NCBI GenBank assembly: GCA_937891425.1
Contig: CALAGD010000097.1
Coordinates: 1 to 33,499 of the forward strand
Reading direction: 5' to 3'
From: an uncultured Pigmentiphaga sp.
Lineage (GTDB): Bacteria; Pseudomonadota; Gammaproteobacteria; Burkholderiales; Burkholderiaceae_B
Length of the DNA stretch: 33,499 nucleotides
Positions 16,897 through 23,991 of this stretch are shown one piece after another. The number at the start of each line of letters is the position of its first letter. Positions within the stretch are counted from its first letter, which is position 1. Both the position numbers and the translations under genes were made by a program. Below the pieces are notes generated by a model. That model made no database searches and was not told where the DNA came from. It saw only the letters and a program-made list of their open reading frames with translations.

Positions 16897-16926
16897 CGTC
16901 ATTGCCCGCTCTGGCGGGCAATGACG
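16897..16926. terminator. Strong 13-bp hairpin between moaE and moaB
   Basis: CGTCATTGCCCGC (16897-16909) and GCGGGCAATGACG (16914-16926) pair perfectly around the loop TCTG. No U-run follows in either direction, so it is not a standard intrinsic terminator. It may attenuate transcription from moaCD-moaE into moaB-moeA, protect an mRNA 3' end, or be one copy of a dispersed palindromic repeat. Confidence 0.6.
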
Positions 16927-16994
16927 GATATGACTTGCCGGACCCACCGAAACCTTGTGCAGGTTGGCCTGCCCGCAAACGCGCCCCCTGCCTG

Positions 16995-17450
16995 CTAGGA
17001 GTTCCATTCCTGCGCCCGCTGCGCATCCGCTCGGCGCTGCTCGACCCAGAAACTGCGGCCGTCGGCCAGAATCTCGCGCTTCCAGAACGGTGCGCGGGCT
17101 TTCAACGTGTCGATGATGAACTCGCACGCCCGAAACGCATCGGCCCGGTGCGCGCTGGCCACGCCCACGAAGACGATCTGGTCGCCTTTGTGCAGGGCTC
17201 CCACGCGATGCACGATGGTCCATGCAGCAACCGGCCAGCGCCGCGCTGCCGTTTCGCCCAGTTCGGTGAGGACGCGCTCGCACATGCCTGGATAATGTTC
17301 GAGAAACAGCGTCGACGTTTCTTGATCGGGCGCAAAGTCGCGCACGTAGCCCGTAAACGTGACCACCGCCCCGGCCTCGCCTGCGACCCGCGCGCGCAGA
17401 CCCGCCAACAACGCGCCAGCATCGAAATCGGCTTCCTGTACGCTGACCAT
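16995..17450 (-). CDS. moaE: Molybdopterin synthase catalytic subunit
   Basis: A 151-residue MoaE, the large subunit of molybdopterin synthase, which adds two sulfurs from MoaD thiocarboxylate to cPMP. The key segment is HRADAFRACEF (101-111), followed by LKARAPFWKRE with K117 and K124, the positions of the E. coli catalytic lysines. Length is normal. Its ATG directly follows the stop of the moaCD fusion gene. Its ribosome-binding site GGAGG is made from the codons for the MoaD terminal Gly-Gly. Confidence 0.96.
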   Translation of the reverse strand: MVSVQEADFDAGALLAGLRARVAGEAGAVVTFTGYVRDFAPDQETSTLFLEHYPGMCERVLTELGETAARRWPVAAWTIVHRVGALHKGDQIVFVGVASAHRADAFRACEFIIDTLKARAPFWKREILADGRSFWVEQRRADAQRAQEWNS

Positions 17451-18359
17451 TCAACCTCCCGTGACCGGCTCGAAGACGGCGACTTCATCTCCGGACCGCA
17501 GGACCACGTCCGGCTGGGCATGCTCCTGGTTCACCGCGAGCTGCAGACGCGCGGCAGGGTGAAGCTGCGGATATCGTTGCACGAGTTGCCGCAGCAGCTC
17601 CGCGCCGGTGAGCGGCAACGCGACCGGCAACACCTCGCTGCGTCTGCCGATGAGCTCGGCCACCCGCGCGAAGTAGACAAGGTGCAGCGTGCCGGTTGGC
17701 GCGTCGATCGGTGCACCGACGGACGTGTCGGAAGGCTTTCCTGTCGGCTGGCACAGTCCGGTATCGGTGGTCGTGCCGCACCCCAGGTCAGCCATCGTAA
17801 CGTCGGCTGAGGCATGGGCACCACGCACGGCTGGGGTCGCTGCAGCGTGGGTACCGGTGGCGTGCGCGCCCGGGGCGCGCCATTCGCCACTCTTGCCGCC
17901 AGCCTTGTACAACAGCTTCACCTCTTCAATGACGATACCCTTGTCGGCACCCTTGCACATGTCGTAGATGGTGAGCGCCGCCACGGAACAGGCCGTCATC
18001 GCCTCCATCTCCACGCCGGTGGTGTACTGACTGCGACAGGTGGCGGCAACTTCCACGGTGCCCATGACATCGTCGAGCGCGAAATCAATGCCGACGAATG
18101 ACAACGGCAAGGTATGGCAGAGGGGAATCAGTTCGGCACAGCGTTTCGCGGCCAGAACGCCGGCGACGCGTGCCGTGTTCAATACCTCCCCCTTCCCATG
18201 CTGATGCCCGGCAAGCAAGGCGAACGCCTTCTGCCCCAGCCTGACCCGGGCTTGGGCAATGGCCACGCGCGCGGTCACGGCCTTCGTGCCCACGTCGACC
18301 ATGCGCACCTGTCCCGTTTCGTCGAGGTGGCTCAGGGAAATGACTTCGTGCTGATTCAT
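17451..18359 (-). CDS. MoaC-MoaD fusion: cPMP synthase plus molybdopterin synthase sulfur carrier
   Basis: One 302-residue reading frame contains two enzymes of the pathway. Residues 1-161 are a complete MoaC (cyclic pyranopterin monophosphate synthase), with the catalytic-site equivalents K56, H82, D133 and K136 and the terminal YKAGGKSGEW. Residues about 162-222 are a low-complexity linker rich in Ala, Thr, Gly and Pro. Residues about 223-302 are a ubiquitin-fold MoaD (LVYFARVAELIG ... GDEVAVFEPVTGG), ending in the required free Gly-Gly. Both halves look intact. MoaC and MoaD are normally separate proteins. An internal ATG (residue 189) has no ribosome-binding site. Start 18359 fits MoaC; a -10-like TATCAT (minus, 18367-18372) lies 7 nt upstream. 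Divergent from prfC. Confidence 0.93.
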   Translation of the reverse strand: MNQHEVISLSHLDETGQVRMVDVGTKAVTARVAIAQARVRLGQKAFALLAGHQHGKGEVLNTARVAGVLAAKRCAELIPLCHTLPLSFVGIDFALDDVMGTVEVAATCRSQYTTGVEMEAMTACSVAALTIYDMCKGADKGIVIEEVKLLYKAGGKSGEWRAPGAHATGTHAAATPAVRGAHASADVTMADLGCGTTTDTGLCQPTGKPSDTSVGAPIDAPTGTLHLVYFARVAELIGRRSEVLPVALPLTGAELLRQLVQRYPQLHPAARLQLAVNQEHAQPDVVLRSGDEVAVFEPVTGG

Positions 18360-18436
18360 GTGCACGATGATATCCCAGGGCGGGCATGCAGCACACACCG
18401 GGTGCCGGCCTTCACGCAGAGTAAAATGCCTGTGCC
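18360..18436. promoter_or_regulatory. Divergent promoter region moaCD / prfC
   Basis: In this 77-bp gap a -10-like TATCAT on the minus strand (18367-18372) lies 7 nt before the moaCD ATG. A -10-like TAAAAT on the plus strand (18422-18427) lies 9 nt before the prfC ATG. Neither gene has a Shine-Dalgarno sequence, and no good -35 boxes are seen. The spacing would give leaderless or nearly leaderless transcripts. Confidence 0.4.
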
Positions 18437-20041
18437 ATGAACATTGCCCAAGAAGTCGCGCGACGGCGCGCATTTGCCATCATCTCCCACCCCGACGCTG
18501 GCAAGACTACCCTTACCGAGAAACTCCTGCTGTTCGCCGGGGCCATTCACATTGCAGGCAGCGTCAAGGCGCGCAAGGCATCGCGGCATGCCGCCTCCGA
18601 CTGGATGGAAATCGAAAAACAACGCGGGATCTCCGTGGCCTCGTCGGTCATGCAGATGGAGTATCGCGACTGCGTCATCAACCTGCTCGATACGCCCGGC
18701 CACCAGGACTTCTCCGAGGACACCTACCGTGTACTCACTGCGGTTGACGCAGCACTGATGGTCATCGACGCAGGCAATGGGGTCGAACCACAGACCATCC
18801 GGCTGTTGCAGGTCTGCCGCGCACGCAACATTCCCATCATCACCTTCATCAACAAGTTCGACCGGGAAGTGCGCGAGCCGCTCGACCTGCTGGCTGAAAT
18901 CGAGTCCCACCTTGGCATGGATGCGATACCGTTTTCGTGGCCTGTGGGCATGGGCAAGCATTTCAAGGGCGTGTTCGACATCGCCAACGACCGCATGCGG
19001 GTATTCCGCCCGGGGCACGACCGCCTCGACCACGACATCGAGGTAGTGCAGGGACTGGACGACCCAGCCCTCGTCGAGCGCTTCGGCAGCGCGTTCGAGA
19101 AGGCGCGCGACGAGATTGCACTCATTCGGGAGGCGGTGGCGCCGTTCGACCGCGAGGCTTTCCTCACCGCACGCCAGTCGCCGGTATTCTTCGGTTCCGC
19201 GATCAACAACTTCGGGGTGCAGGAGGTGCTCGACACCATCGTCGACCTTGCCCCCCCGCCGGGCCCTCGGCCTGCCCTGGAGCGCGTTGTATATCCCGAC
19301 GAACCCCGCTTCACCGGTGTGGTGTTCAAGGTGCAGGCCAACATGGATCCGGCCCACCGCGACCGTGTCGCTTTCGTGCGGGTCAGCAGCGGCCGGTTCA
19401 CGCGCGGCATGAAGCTACAGGTTACCCGTACCGGGAAAGAGATCCGGCCCAACAACGTCGTGTCATTTCTGTCGCAGCGCCGCGAGCTGCTGGACGAAGC
19501 GTACCCTGGCGACGTCATCGGCATTCCCAATCACGGGGTGTTGCATCTGGGAGACGTCCTCACCGAAGGTGAAGCCCTGCACTTCACCGGGTTGCCGTTT
19601 TTTGCGCCCGAGTTGTTTCAGAGTGTTGAAGTGGCCGACCCGCTGCGCACCAAACAGCTGCGCACCGGGCTCACGCAGCTGGGGGAAGAAGGGGCGATCC
19701 AGGTTTTCCGCCCGCACGTGGGCAGCACGCTGCTGCTCGGCGCTATCGGGCAACTGCAGTTCGACGTGGTCGTCCATCGCCTGCGCACCGAATACGGCGT
19801 CGAGGCACGATTATTGCCCAGCCGCTATACACTGGCGCGCTGGGTCACTTCGCGTGATCCTCAGGCATTGAAGAAATTCATCGACGCAAACATCAACAAC
19901 ATTGCCTGGGACGTCGTTGATGCGGTGGCATTTCTGGCAACATCTGGCGCCCAGTTGCGCGTTGCGCAAGAACGCTACCCTGACATAGAGTTTCACGCAA
20001 TGCGCGAACATGGCGGCCAGGTGTTCAGCGCATCGCACTGA
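18437..20041 (+). CDS. prfC: Peptide chain release factor 3
   Basis: A 534-residue translational GTPase RF3, which recycles RF1/RF2 from the ribosome after termination. The G1 loop is ISHPDAGKTTL (16-26), G3 is DTPGHQDF, and G4 is NKFD. The EF-G-like domains II and III follow, with length standard for the family. The start at 18437 gives the family N-terminus MNIAQEVARRRAFAIISHPDAG. It is probably co-transcribed with the next gene, 23 bp downstream. It is unrelated in function to the molybdenum genes it diverges from. Confidence 0.97.
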   Translation: MNIAQEVARRRAFAIISHPDAGKTTLTEKLLLFAGAIHIAGSVKARKASRHAASDWMEIEKQRGISVASSVMQMEYRDCVINLLDTPGHQDFSEDTYRVLTAVDAALMVIDAGNGVEPQTIRLLQVCRARNIPIITFINKFDREVREPLDLLAEIESHLGMDAIPFSWPVGMGKHFKGVFDIANDRMRVFRPGHDRLDHDIEVVQGLDDPALVERFGSAFEKARDEIALIREAVAPFDREAFLTARQSPVFFGSAINNFGVQEVLDTIVDLAPPPGPRPALERVVYPDEPRFTGVVFKVQANMDPAHRDRVAFVRVSSGRFTRGMKLQVTRTGKEIRPNNVVSFLSQRRELLDEAYPGDVIGIPNHGVLHLGDVLTEGEALHFTGLPFFAPELFQSVEVADPLRTKQLRTGLTQLGEEGAIQVFRPHVGSTLLLGAIGQLQFDVVVHRLRTEYGVEARLLPSRYTLARWVTSRDPQALKKFIDANINNIAWDVVDAVAFLATSGAQLRVAQERYPDIEFHAMREHGGQVFSASH

Positions 20042-20064
20042 AACCGCATCCGGAGGAAGCTCAT

Positions 20065-20919
20065 ATGTGGGCCCGCATCTCGCTGTTTCTCGCAGCGGCA
20101 CTGATCGCGTCATTGATCGGTGGCTTCTGGTTGGGCCACCTGCTGAGCGCCAGCGTCCCGCTCAACCCTAGCACCCATGTCGACACTGTCGACACCCGGT
20201 CGCGGCAGATCGGAGGAATCGCGGCGGCGGACGTACCCGAACCGCCCCAACCGCTGGTCGACGGGTCATTCGGCGTGCCGCGCCGTGTACAACGCACCGG
20301 CGATCCGGTGCCCGTAGTGTCGGCTTTCGACAGCAATCAGCCGCCACCGATTTCAATCACGCTGGAAGGCGATCCCATTCTCGCGCTGATCGAGTCGCGG
20401 CTGGCGCAAGACGCGCCTGCACCCAACGCCGTGGCAGGCCACGCACCCGTGCCGCCCATGCCTGGCATCCCGGCGCCAGGCTATGTCTTTGCCGATGCAG
20501 GCGCCGTGCGGGTGCCCGACGCCGGCACGGTACCCCCGCCTCCCGCCCGGCCCGCGGCGCAGCGTAGCAGGATACGGCCTGAAGACCTGCCGCCCGAACT
20601 CGCGTTCGCGGTGGCCCAGCCGGCGGAGCCATCGCAGAATCTGCCACCGCTGGCCGTCACGCCAGCCCAGCCCAACCTGCCACCCCTGGCAACTACGCCG
20701 GCCCAGCCTTCCGGCAGCGCCAGAACACAGCCCGCACCCGGCATGCCGCGCAACGGCGCGGGCTGGCAAGCCGCGTTGCGTTCGGCCCTTGCACAATGCG
20801 ACGCGCTGCGCGAGCCCGGTCGTTCCGAGTGTATCTATCGCGCACGCATGAACTACTGTGGTGCGAACAACGCCTGGGGCACGATCACGGAATGCCCGGC
20901 TGCCGCGCGCCCCCGCTGA
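20065..20919 (+). CDS. Proline-rich single-pass membrane or envelope protein, unknown function
   Basis: A 284-residue protein I do not recognise. A hydrophobic segment at about residues 5-27, after a short positive N-terminus, suggests a membrane anchor or uncleaved signal. The middle (55-235) is rich in Pro and Ala and likely extended in the periplasm. It contains a tandem pair of 12-residue units, NLPPLAVTPAQP and NLPPLATTPAQP (192-215). The C-terminal 50 residues hold four cysteines (C245, C256, C265, C277) that could form two disulfides and may be the folded functional part. GGAGGA lies ahead of ATG 20065. It is probably in an operon with prfC, and coding quality looks real. Confidence 0.8.
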   Translation: MWARISLFLAAALIASLIGGFWLGHLLSASVPLNPSTHVDTVDTRSRQIGGIAAADVPEPPQPLVDGSFGVPRRVQRTGDPVPVVSAFDSNQPPPISITLEGDPILALIESRLAQDAPAPNAVAGHAPVPPMPGIPAPGYVFADAGAVRVPDAGTVPPPPARPAAQRSRIRPEDLPPELAFAVAQPAEPSQNLPPLAVTPAQPNLPPLATTPAQPSGSARTQPAPGMPRNGAGWQAALRSALAQCDALREPGRSECIYRARMNYCGANNAWGTITECPAAARPR

Positions 20920-20981
20920 CCCCATATCGGCAGGCTCGCCACGGAAGCCTCCCCCCGGGCCCCCACCCGCCACAATTGAAC

Positions 20982-21013
20982 AAGGCCTGTCACGGATGTT
21001 CCGGACAGGCCTT
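20982..21013. terminator. Hairpin between the proline-rich gene and bfr (convergent)
   Basis: AAGGCCTGTC (20982-20991) pairs with GACAGGCCTT (21004-21013), and a further CGG/CCG pairing lies inside the loop. It lies between two converging genes, as expected for a shared terminator. Neither side has a long T-run; the minus side continues TTCAATTG. Confidence 0.6.
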
Positions 21014-21068
21014 CTCCATGGGTCGCGCCAAGGGACCCCATCGGGCCCGTGCGCCTCTCAGCATGACA

Positions 21069-21545
21069 TCACGACGCGTCGCCCATGGCGGACTGCAAGT
21101 AGTTCTGCAACCCGACCTGATCGACCAGCGCGATCTGGGTTTCGAGATAGTCGATATGCTCTTCGGTATCGTCGAGGATGTCGGTCAGGAGATCGCGCGA
21201 GACGTAGTCGCGCACGCTCTCGCAGTAGGCAATGCCTTCTTTCAGCACCACCTGCGACTGCAACTCAAGCTCCAGATCACACTTGAGTATTTCCGGCACG
21301 TTCTCGCCGATGCGCAGCTTGTGCAAATCCTGGAGGTTAGGCAGGCCATCGAGCATGAAGATGCGTTCGATCAGGCGATCAGCATGCTTCATCTCCTCGA
21401 TCGATTCTTCGTACTCGTGCTTGCCCAGGCGCTCCAGACCCCAGTGACGGAGCATCCGCGCATGGAGAAAATACTGGTTGATCGCCGTCAGTTCGTTGGT
21501 GAGCTGGCGGTTGAGATGCTGAATGACAACGGGGTCGCCTTTCAT
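21069..21545 (-). CDS. bfr: Bacterioferritin (heme-binding iron storage protein)
   Basis: A 158-residue bacterioferritin, which assembles as a 24-mer storing ferric iron. The heme-ligand Met52 is present. Of the di-iron centre ligands, E18, E51, H54, E94 and H130 align directly with E. coli Bfr, but position 127 is Thr (DTEEH) instead of Glu; E128 or E129 could substitute. The length matches the family. An AGGAG ribosome-binding site lies 7 nt before ATG 21545. bfd, encoding the ferredoxin that reduces bacterioferritin to release iron, is the next gene upstream in the same direction. Confidence 0.95.
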   Translation of the reverse strand: MKGDPVVIQHLNRQLTNELTAINQYFLHARMLRHWGLERLGKHEYEESIEEMKHADRLIERIFMLDGLPNLQDLHKLRIGENVPEILKCDLELELQSQVVLKEGIAYCESVRDYVSRDLLTDILDDTEEHIDYLETQIALVDQVGLQNYLQSAMGDAS

Positions 21546-21742
21546 GGTGCTGCTCCTGATTCCGAAAGCATTAGCTTAGCAGCGATAGACACGGCGACAA
21601 TGGGTTGCCTGCATGTGGTAAATGCACATGCGAAGCATTCGCAGCCTCATTTTCGACGAGCCCCTGCCGCAGGCCGGAACAATGTTGCTGGCATGGGCCG
21701 CCATGCCGGAAATCTGCCGGAATCCGGCAGGCCGTACCGCAA
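21546..21742 (-). promoter_or_regulatory. Hairpin-rich bfd-bfr spacer
   Basis: This 197-bp gap contains four perfect inverted repeats: 21714-21720/21724-21730 (CTGCCGG), 21690-21696/21701-21707 (GGCATGG), 21629-21634/21638-21643 (TGCGAA) and 21611-21617/21625-21631 (GCATGTG). The two next to the bfd stop may end or protect the bfd transcript. The two nearer bfr overlap at 21629-21631 and so cannot both form, as in some switching leaders. No gene is seen here. Confidence 0.4.
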
Positions 21743-22006
21743 TCAGGCCGCCGCCCTTGCGCGCCCGTGCGGATTACGCGACACCCACCGGACTTCCTTG
21801 AATTCGGTAACGGACACCGAAGCCTGCGCCGGCTGGCTCTCGGCAATGCCCAGATTGGGCAGATACGAGGATGCCACCTCGGCACACGTTCCGCAGCAGG
21901 TGGCTACGCCCGTATCGAGCTGCAGATCTTCAAGCGTTTCGGCACCGGCCTCGACGCTGGCGCGGACCTGCGCCTCGGTGATGGCATTGCAGACACAAAC
22001 GTACAT
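21743..22006 (-). CDS. bfd: Bacterioferritin-associated ferredoxin
   Basis: An 87-residue Bfd-type [2Fe-2S] protein that delivers electrons to bacterioferritin for iron mobilisation. Ligands C4 and C6 (VCVC) and C38 and C41 (CGTC) follow the CxC...CxxC pattern of Bfd; C37 is an extra neighbouring cysteine. The last 25 residues, after about residue 62, extend beyond the usual 64-73-residue length and end in an Arg/Ala-rich tail. It lies upstream of bfr on the same strand. An AT-rich Fur-box-like sequence lies about 120-150 bp upstream. Confidence 0.92.
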   Translation of the reverse strand: MYVCVCNAITEAQVRASVEAGAETLEDLQLDTGVATCCGTCAEVASSYLPNLGIAESQPAQASVSVTEFKEVRWVSRNPHGRARAAA

Positions 22007-22098
22007 ATCAACGACCCGATCAACTGGCGGGAACCCACAAGTGGCGGCCGATTGTGTGAGACGGCATTGTTGTCATGACTGCGCGCCAATCGTGTGAA

Positions 22099-22121
22099 CG
22101 CACGCGCGGCTTCGCGCGTGC
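22099..22121. other. GC hairpin in the bfd upstream region
   Basis: CACGCGCG (22101-22108) and CGCGCGTG (22113-22120) pair around GCTT, with one more G-C pair outside (22100/22121). It falls between the AT-rich putative operator and the bfd start, and so may lie in the bfd 5' leader. Confidence 0.35.
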
Positions 22122-22126
22122 ACCCT

Positions 22127-22159
22127 GATTAAGAATAAGAACGATTATTAATAATATTC
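22127..22159. promoter_or_regulatory. Candidate Fur box upstream of bfd
   Basis: A sharply AT-rich island in GC-rich DNA, with AATAA (22134-22138) and TTATT (22145-22149) as inverted halves around GAACGA. It resembles the A/T-rich palindromic Fur sites common in beta-proteobacteria. Bfd genes are usually repressed by Fur with iron, which supports the reading. The match to the 19-bp consensus is partial. It could also influence manC, which is transcribed the other way. Confidence 0.45.
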
Positions 22160-22437
22160 AGACAAGATGCAAGCGTGTGCATGTAACCGCCACTACAACC
22201 CGCCTGGACCTGCTCTGCTTGCCCCACCGTGGGACGCCGCCTTCCGCTGTAACATCACGTCGGCGCGCTGATGCGAGTCGTCGCCCACCACTCCCGCCCG
22301 ACCCGCAACGGCATCGGGGCAGACCCGCGCCGCCGGCCGACCAGCCGCTGACCCTGCCCTTGCCCGGTAGCAACCAGGCTGAAGCAGGCGGTTACGTTTG
22401 GGTGCCATTGCCGCCGGCACATGTCCATCACGCAAGA
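22160..22437. other. Non-coding stretch upstream of manC
   Basis: About 280 bp between the Fur-like box and the manC start region. Frames that cross it lack recognisable protein similarity and look like composition artefacts. No strong promoter, hairpin or repeat stands out. Confidence 0.3.
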
Positions 22438-22443
22438 TATACT
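22438..22443 (+). promoter_or_regulatory. -10-like TATACT immediately upstream of manC
   Basis: TATACT ends 7 nt before ATG 22451. If used, transcription would begin at or next to the start codon. No Shine-Dalgarno is present and no good -35 is seen, so the call is tentative. Confidence 0.35.
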
Positions 22444-22450
22444 CGCCGCC

Positions 22451-23866
22451 ATGAAGCTCATTCCAGTCATTTTGTCCGGTGGTCGAGGCACCCGCCTCTG
22501 GCCCGTGTCCCGCGCGCTGCACCCCAAGCCCTTCATCCGTCTGGATGATGGCCAGAGCCTGCTCCAGAAGGCATTTCTGCGCGCAAAGGCATTGCCGCAC
22601 GTGCAGGAGGTCGTGACCGTCACCAACCGCGATCTGTATTTCAAGACGGCCGACGAGTATGGCGAAGTCAATGTGGGGCGGTTGCCCCTCGGGTTCATTC
22701 TTGAGCCATGTGCGCGCAATACGGCCGCCGCCATCGCCGCAGCCGCACTCAAGATCCGAGACCAGCACGGTCCGGATGCCGTGCTGCTCGTGCTGACGGC
22801 AGACCATCTCATTTCCGACCTGGACGCATTCATCCAGGCAGTCAGCAGCGCCGTGTCGCTCGCAGCGCAGGGCCGCGTCGTAACTTTCGGCGTACGCCCG
22901 GAACACCCTGAAACCGGGTATGGGTACATCGAGGCTGACGGTCATCGGGTGGTCCGCTTCGTCGAGAAGCCCGACCTCGAAACGGCGCGCGCCTATGTCG
23001 AAAGTGGACGATTCCTCTGGAACTCGGGCATGTTCTGCATGACCGCCGCCACCGCCCTGGGCGAGTTCGAACTGCACGCGCCCGCGATCCTACATGCTGT
23101 TGAGCGCGCGGTCGAGGCTTCCGGCATCATGACCGACGAGCGGCGCTGGCAGCTGGAGCTGAATCCCGCGCGCTTCGAGGAAGTTCCCGACCTGTCGTTC
23201 GACTACGCCCTGATGGAGAAAACCTCCAACGCCGCTGTCGTCCCCTGCTCGATAGGCTGGAGTGATGTCGGTTCATGGAAGGCGCTTGCGGAAATGACGC
23301 GACCCGATGAGCAAGGTAACCGGGTAATCGGGGATGCGGTCATGCACAATACACACGACTGCTATATCCGCAGCGACGACCGCCTGGTGGCAACGGTCGG
23401 CGTGAAAGGTCTGGTCATTGTCGATACACCCGATGCCCTGCTGGTGGCCGACGAGGATCAGGTGCAGGATGTCAAGGCGCTCGTCGACCAGCTGCGCGAA
23501 CGCGACCACGAGACACATCGCTCGCACCGCACCGTGCACCGTCCGTGGGGTACGTACACTACGCTTGAGGAAGGCGAGCGCTTCAAGATCAAGCGGCTGG
23601 TGGTCACGCCGGGACACAGCCTTTCACTGCAAATGCACCACCACCGTAGCGAACACTGGGTGGTCGTCAGCGGCATGGCCGCTATCGTAAATGGCGACCG
23701 CGAAATCATGCTGGGGCCGAACCAGTCCACCTACATTCCCGCCGGCTGCAAGCACCGGCTGTCCAATCCCGGAAAACTGCCCCTGGTACTCATCGAAGTC
23801 CAGAGCGGCGAATACCTGGGCGAGGACGACATCGTGCGTTTCGAAGACAATTACGGCCGGCAGTAA
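22451..23866 (+). CDS. manC: Mannose-1-phosphate guanylyltransferase / mannose-6-phosphate isomerase
   Basis: A 471-residue bifunctional enzyme of the ManC/XanB/AlgA type. The N-terminal nucleotidyltransferase carries GGRGTRLWPVSR (10-21), the downstream HPKPF, and FVEKPD (170-175), making GDP-mannose from mannose-1-phosphate. The C-terminal cupin (about 355-465) carries QMHHHRSEHW, the type II phosphomannose isomerase metal site. GDP-mannose feeds surface polysaccharides directly or via GDP-fucose/GDP-rhamnose. ATG 22451 starts the family sequence MKLIPVILSGG; ATG 22421 would add ten residues. It converges on the glycosyltransferase operon. Confidence 0.95.
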   Translation: MKLIPVILSGGRGTRLWPVSRALHPKPFIRLDDGQSLLQKAFLRAKALPHVQEVVTVTNRDLYFKTADEYGEVNVGRLPLGFILEPCARNTAAAIAAAALKIRDQHGPDAVLLVLTADHLISDLDAFIQAVSSAVSLAAQGRVVTFGVRPEHPETGYGYIEADGHRVVRFVEKPDLETARAYVESGRFLWNSGMFCMTAATALGEFELHAPAILHAVERAVEASGIMTDERRWQLELNPARFEEVPDLSFDYALMEKTSNAAVVPCSIGWSDVGSWKALAEMTRPDEQGNRVIGDAVMHNTHDCYIRSDDRLVATVGVKGLVIVDTPDALLVADEDQVQDVKALVDQLRERDHETHRSHRTVHRPWGTYTTLEEGERFKIKRLVVTPGHSLSLQMHHHRSEHWVVVSGMAAIVNGDREIMLGPNQSTYIPAGCKHRLSNPGKLPLVLIEVQSGEYLGEDDIVRFEDNYGRQ

Positions 23867-23928
23867 CGCGCCCTGCCGAGGCCCGCGGCCTGCGGGCGTG
23901 ACCCCGCGCCATCACATGGCACGCCAAA

Positions 23929-23958
23929 ACAAAGGCCCGTCACCAGACGGGCCTTTGT
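23929..23958. terminator. Bidirectional intrinsic terminator between manC and the glycosyltransferase operon
   Basis: A 13-bp perfect stem (23929-23941 with 23946-23958, loop ACCA) begins and ends with A/T tracts. On the minus strand the stem runs into TTTGTTTT, a good terminator for the glycosyltransferase operon. On the plus strand the stem ends GGCCTTTGT, fair for manC. Confidence 0.85.
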
Positions 23959-23991
23959 CCATGCAATCGTCGCGTACGCGCCGCGCCTGCG

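Noticed and set aside
17790..17800. Internal ATG in the MoaC-MoaD linker as a separate moaD start
   Set aside because: No Shine-Dalgarno precedes it, the frame is continuous from MoaC, and the protein would still carry half of the linker.
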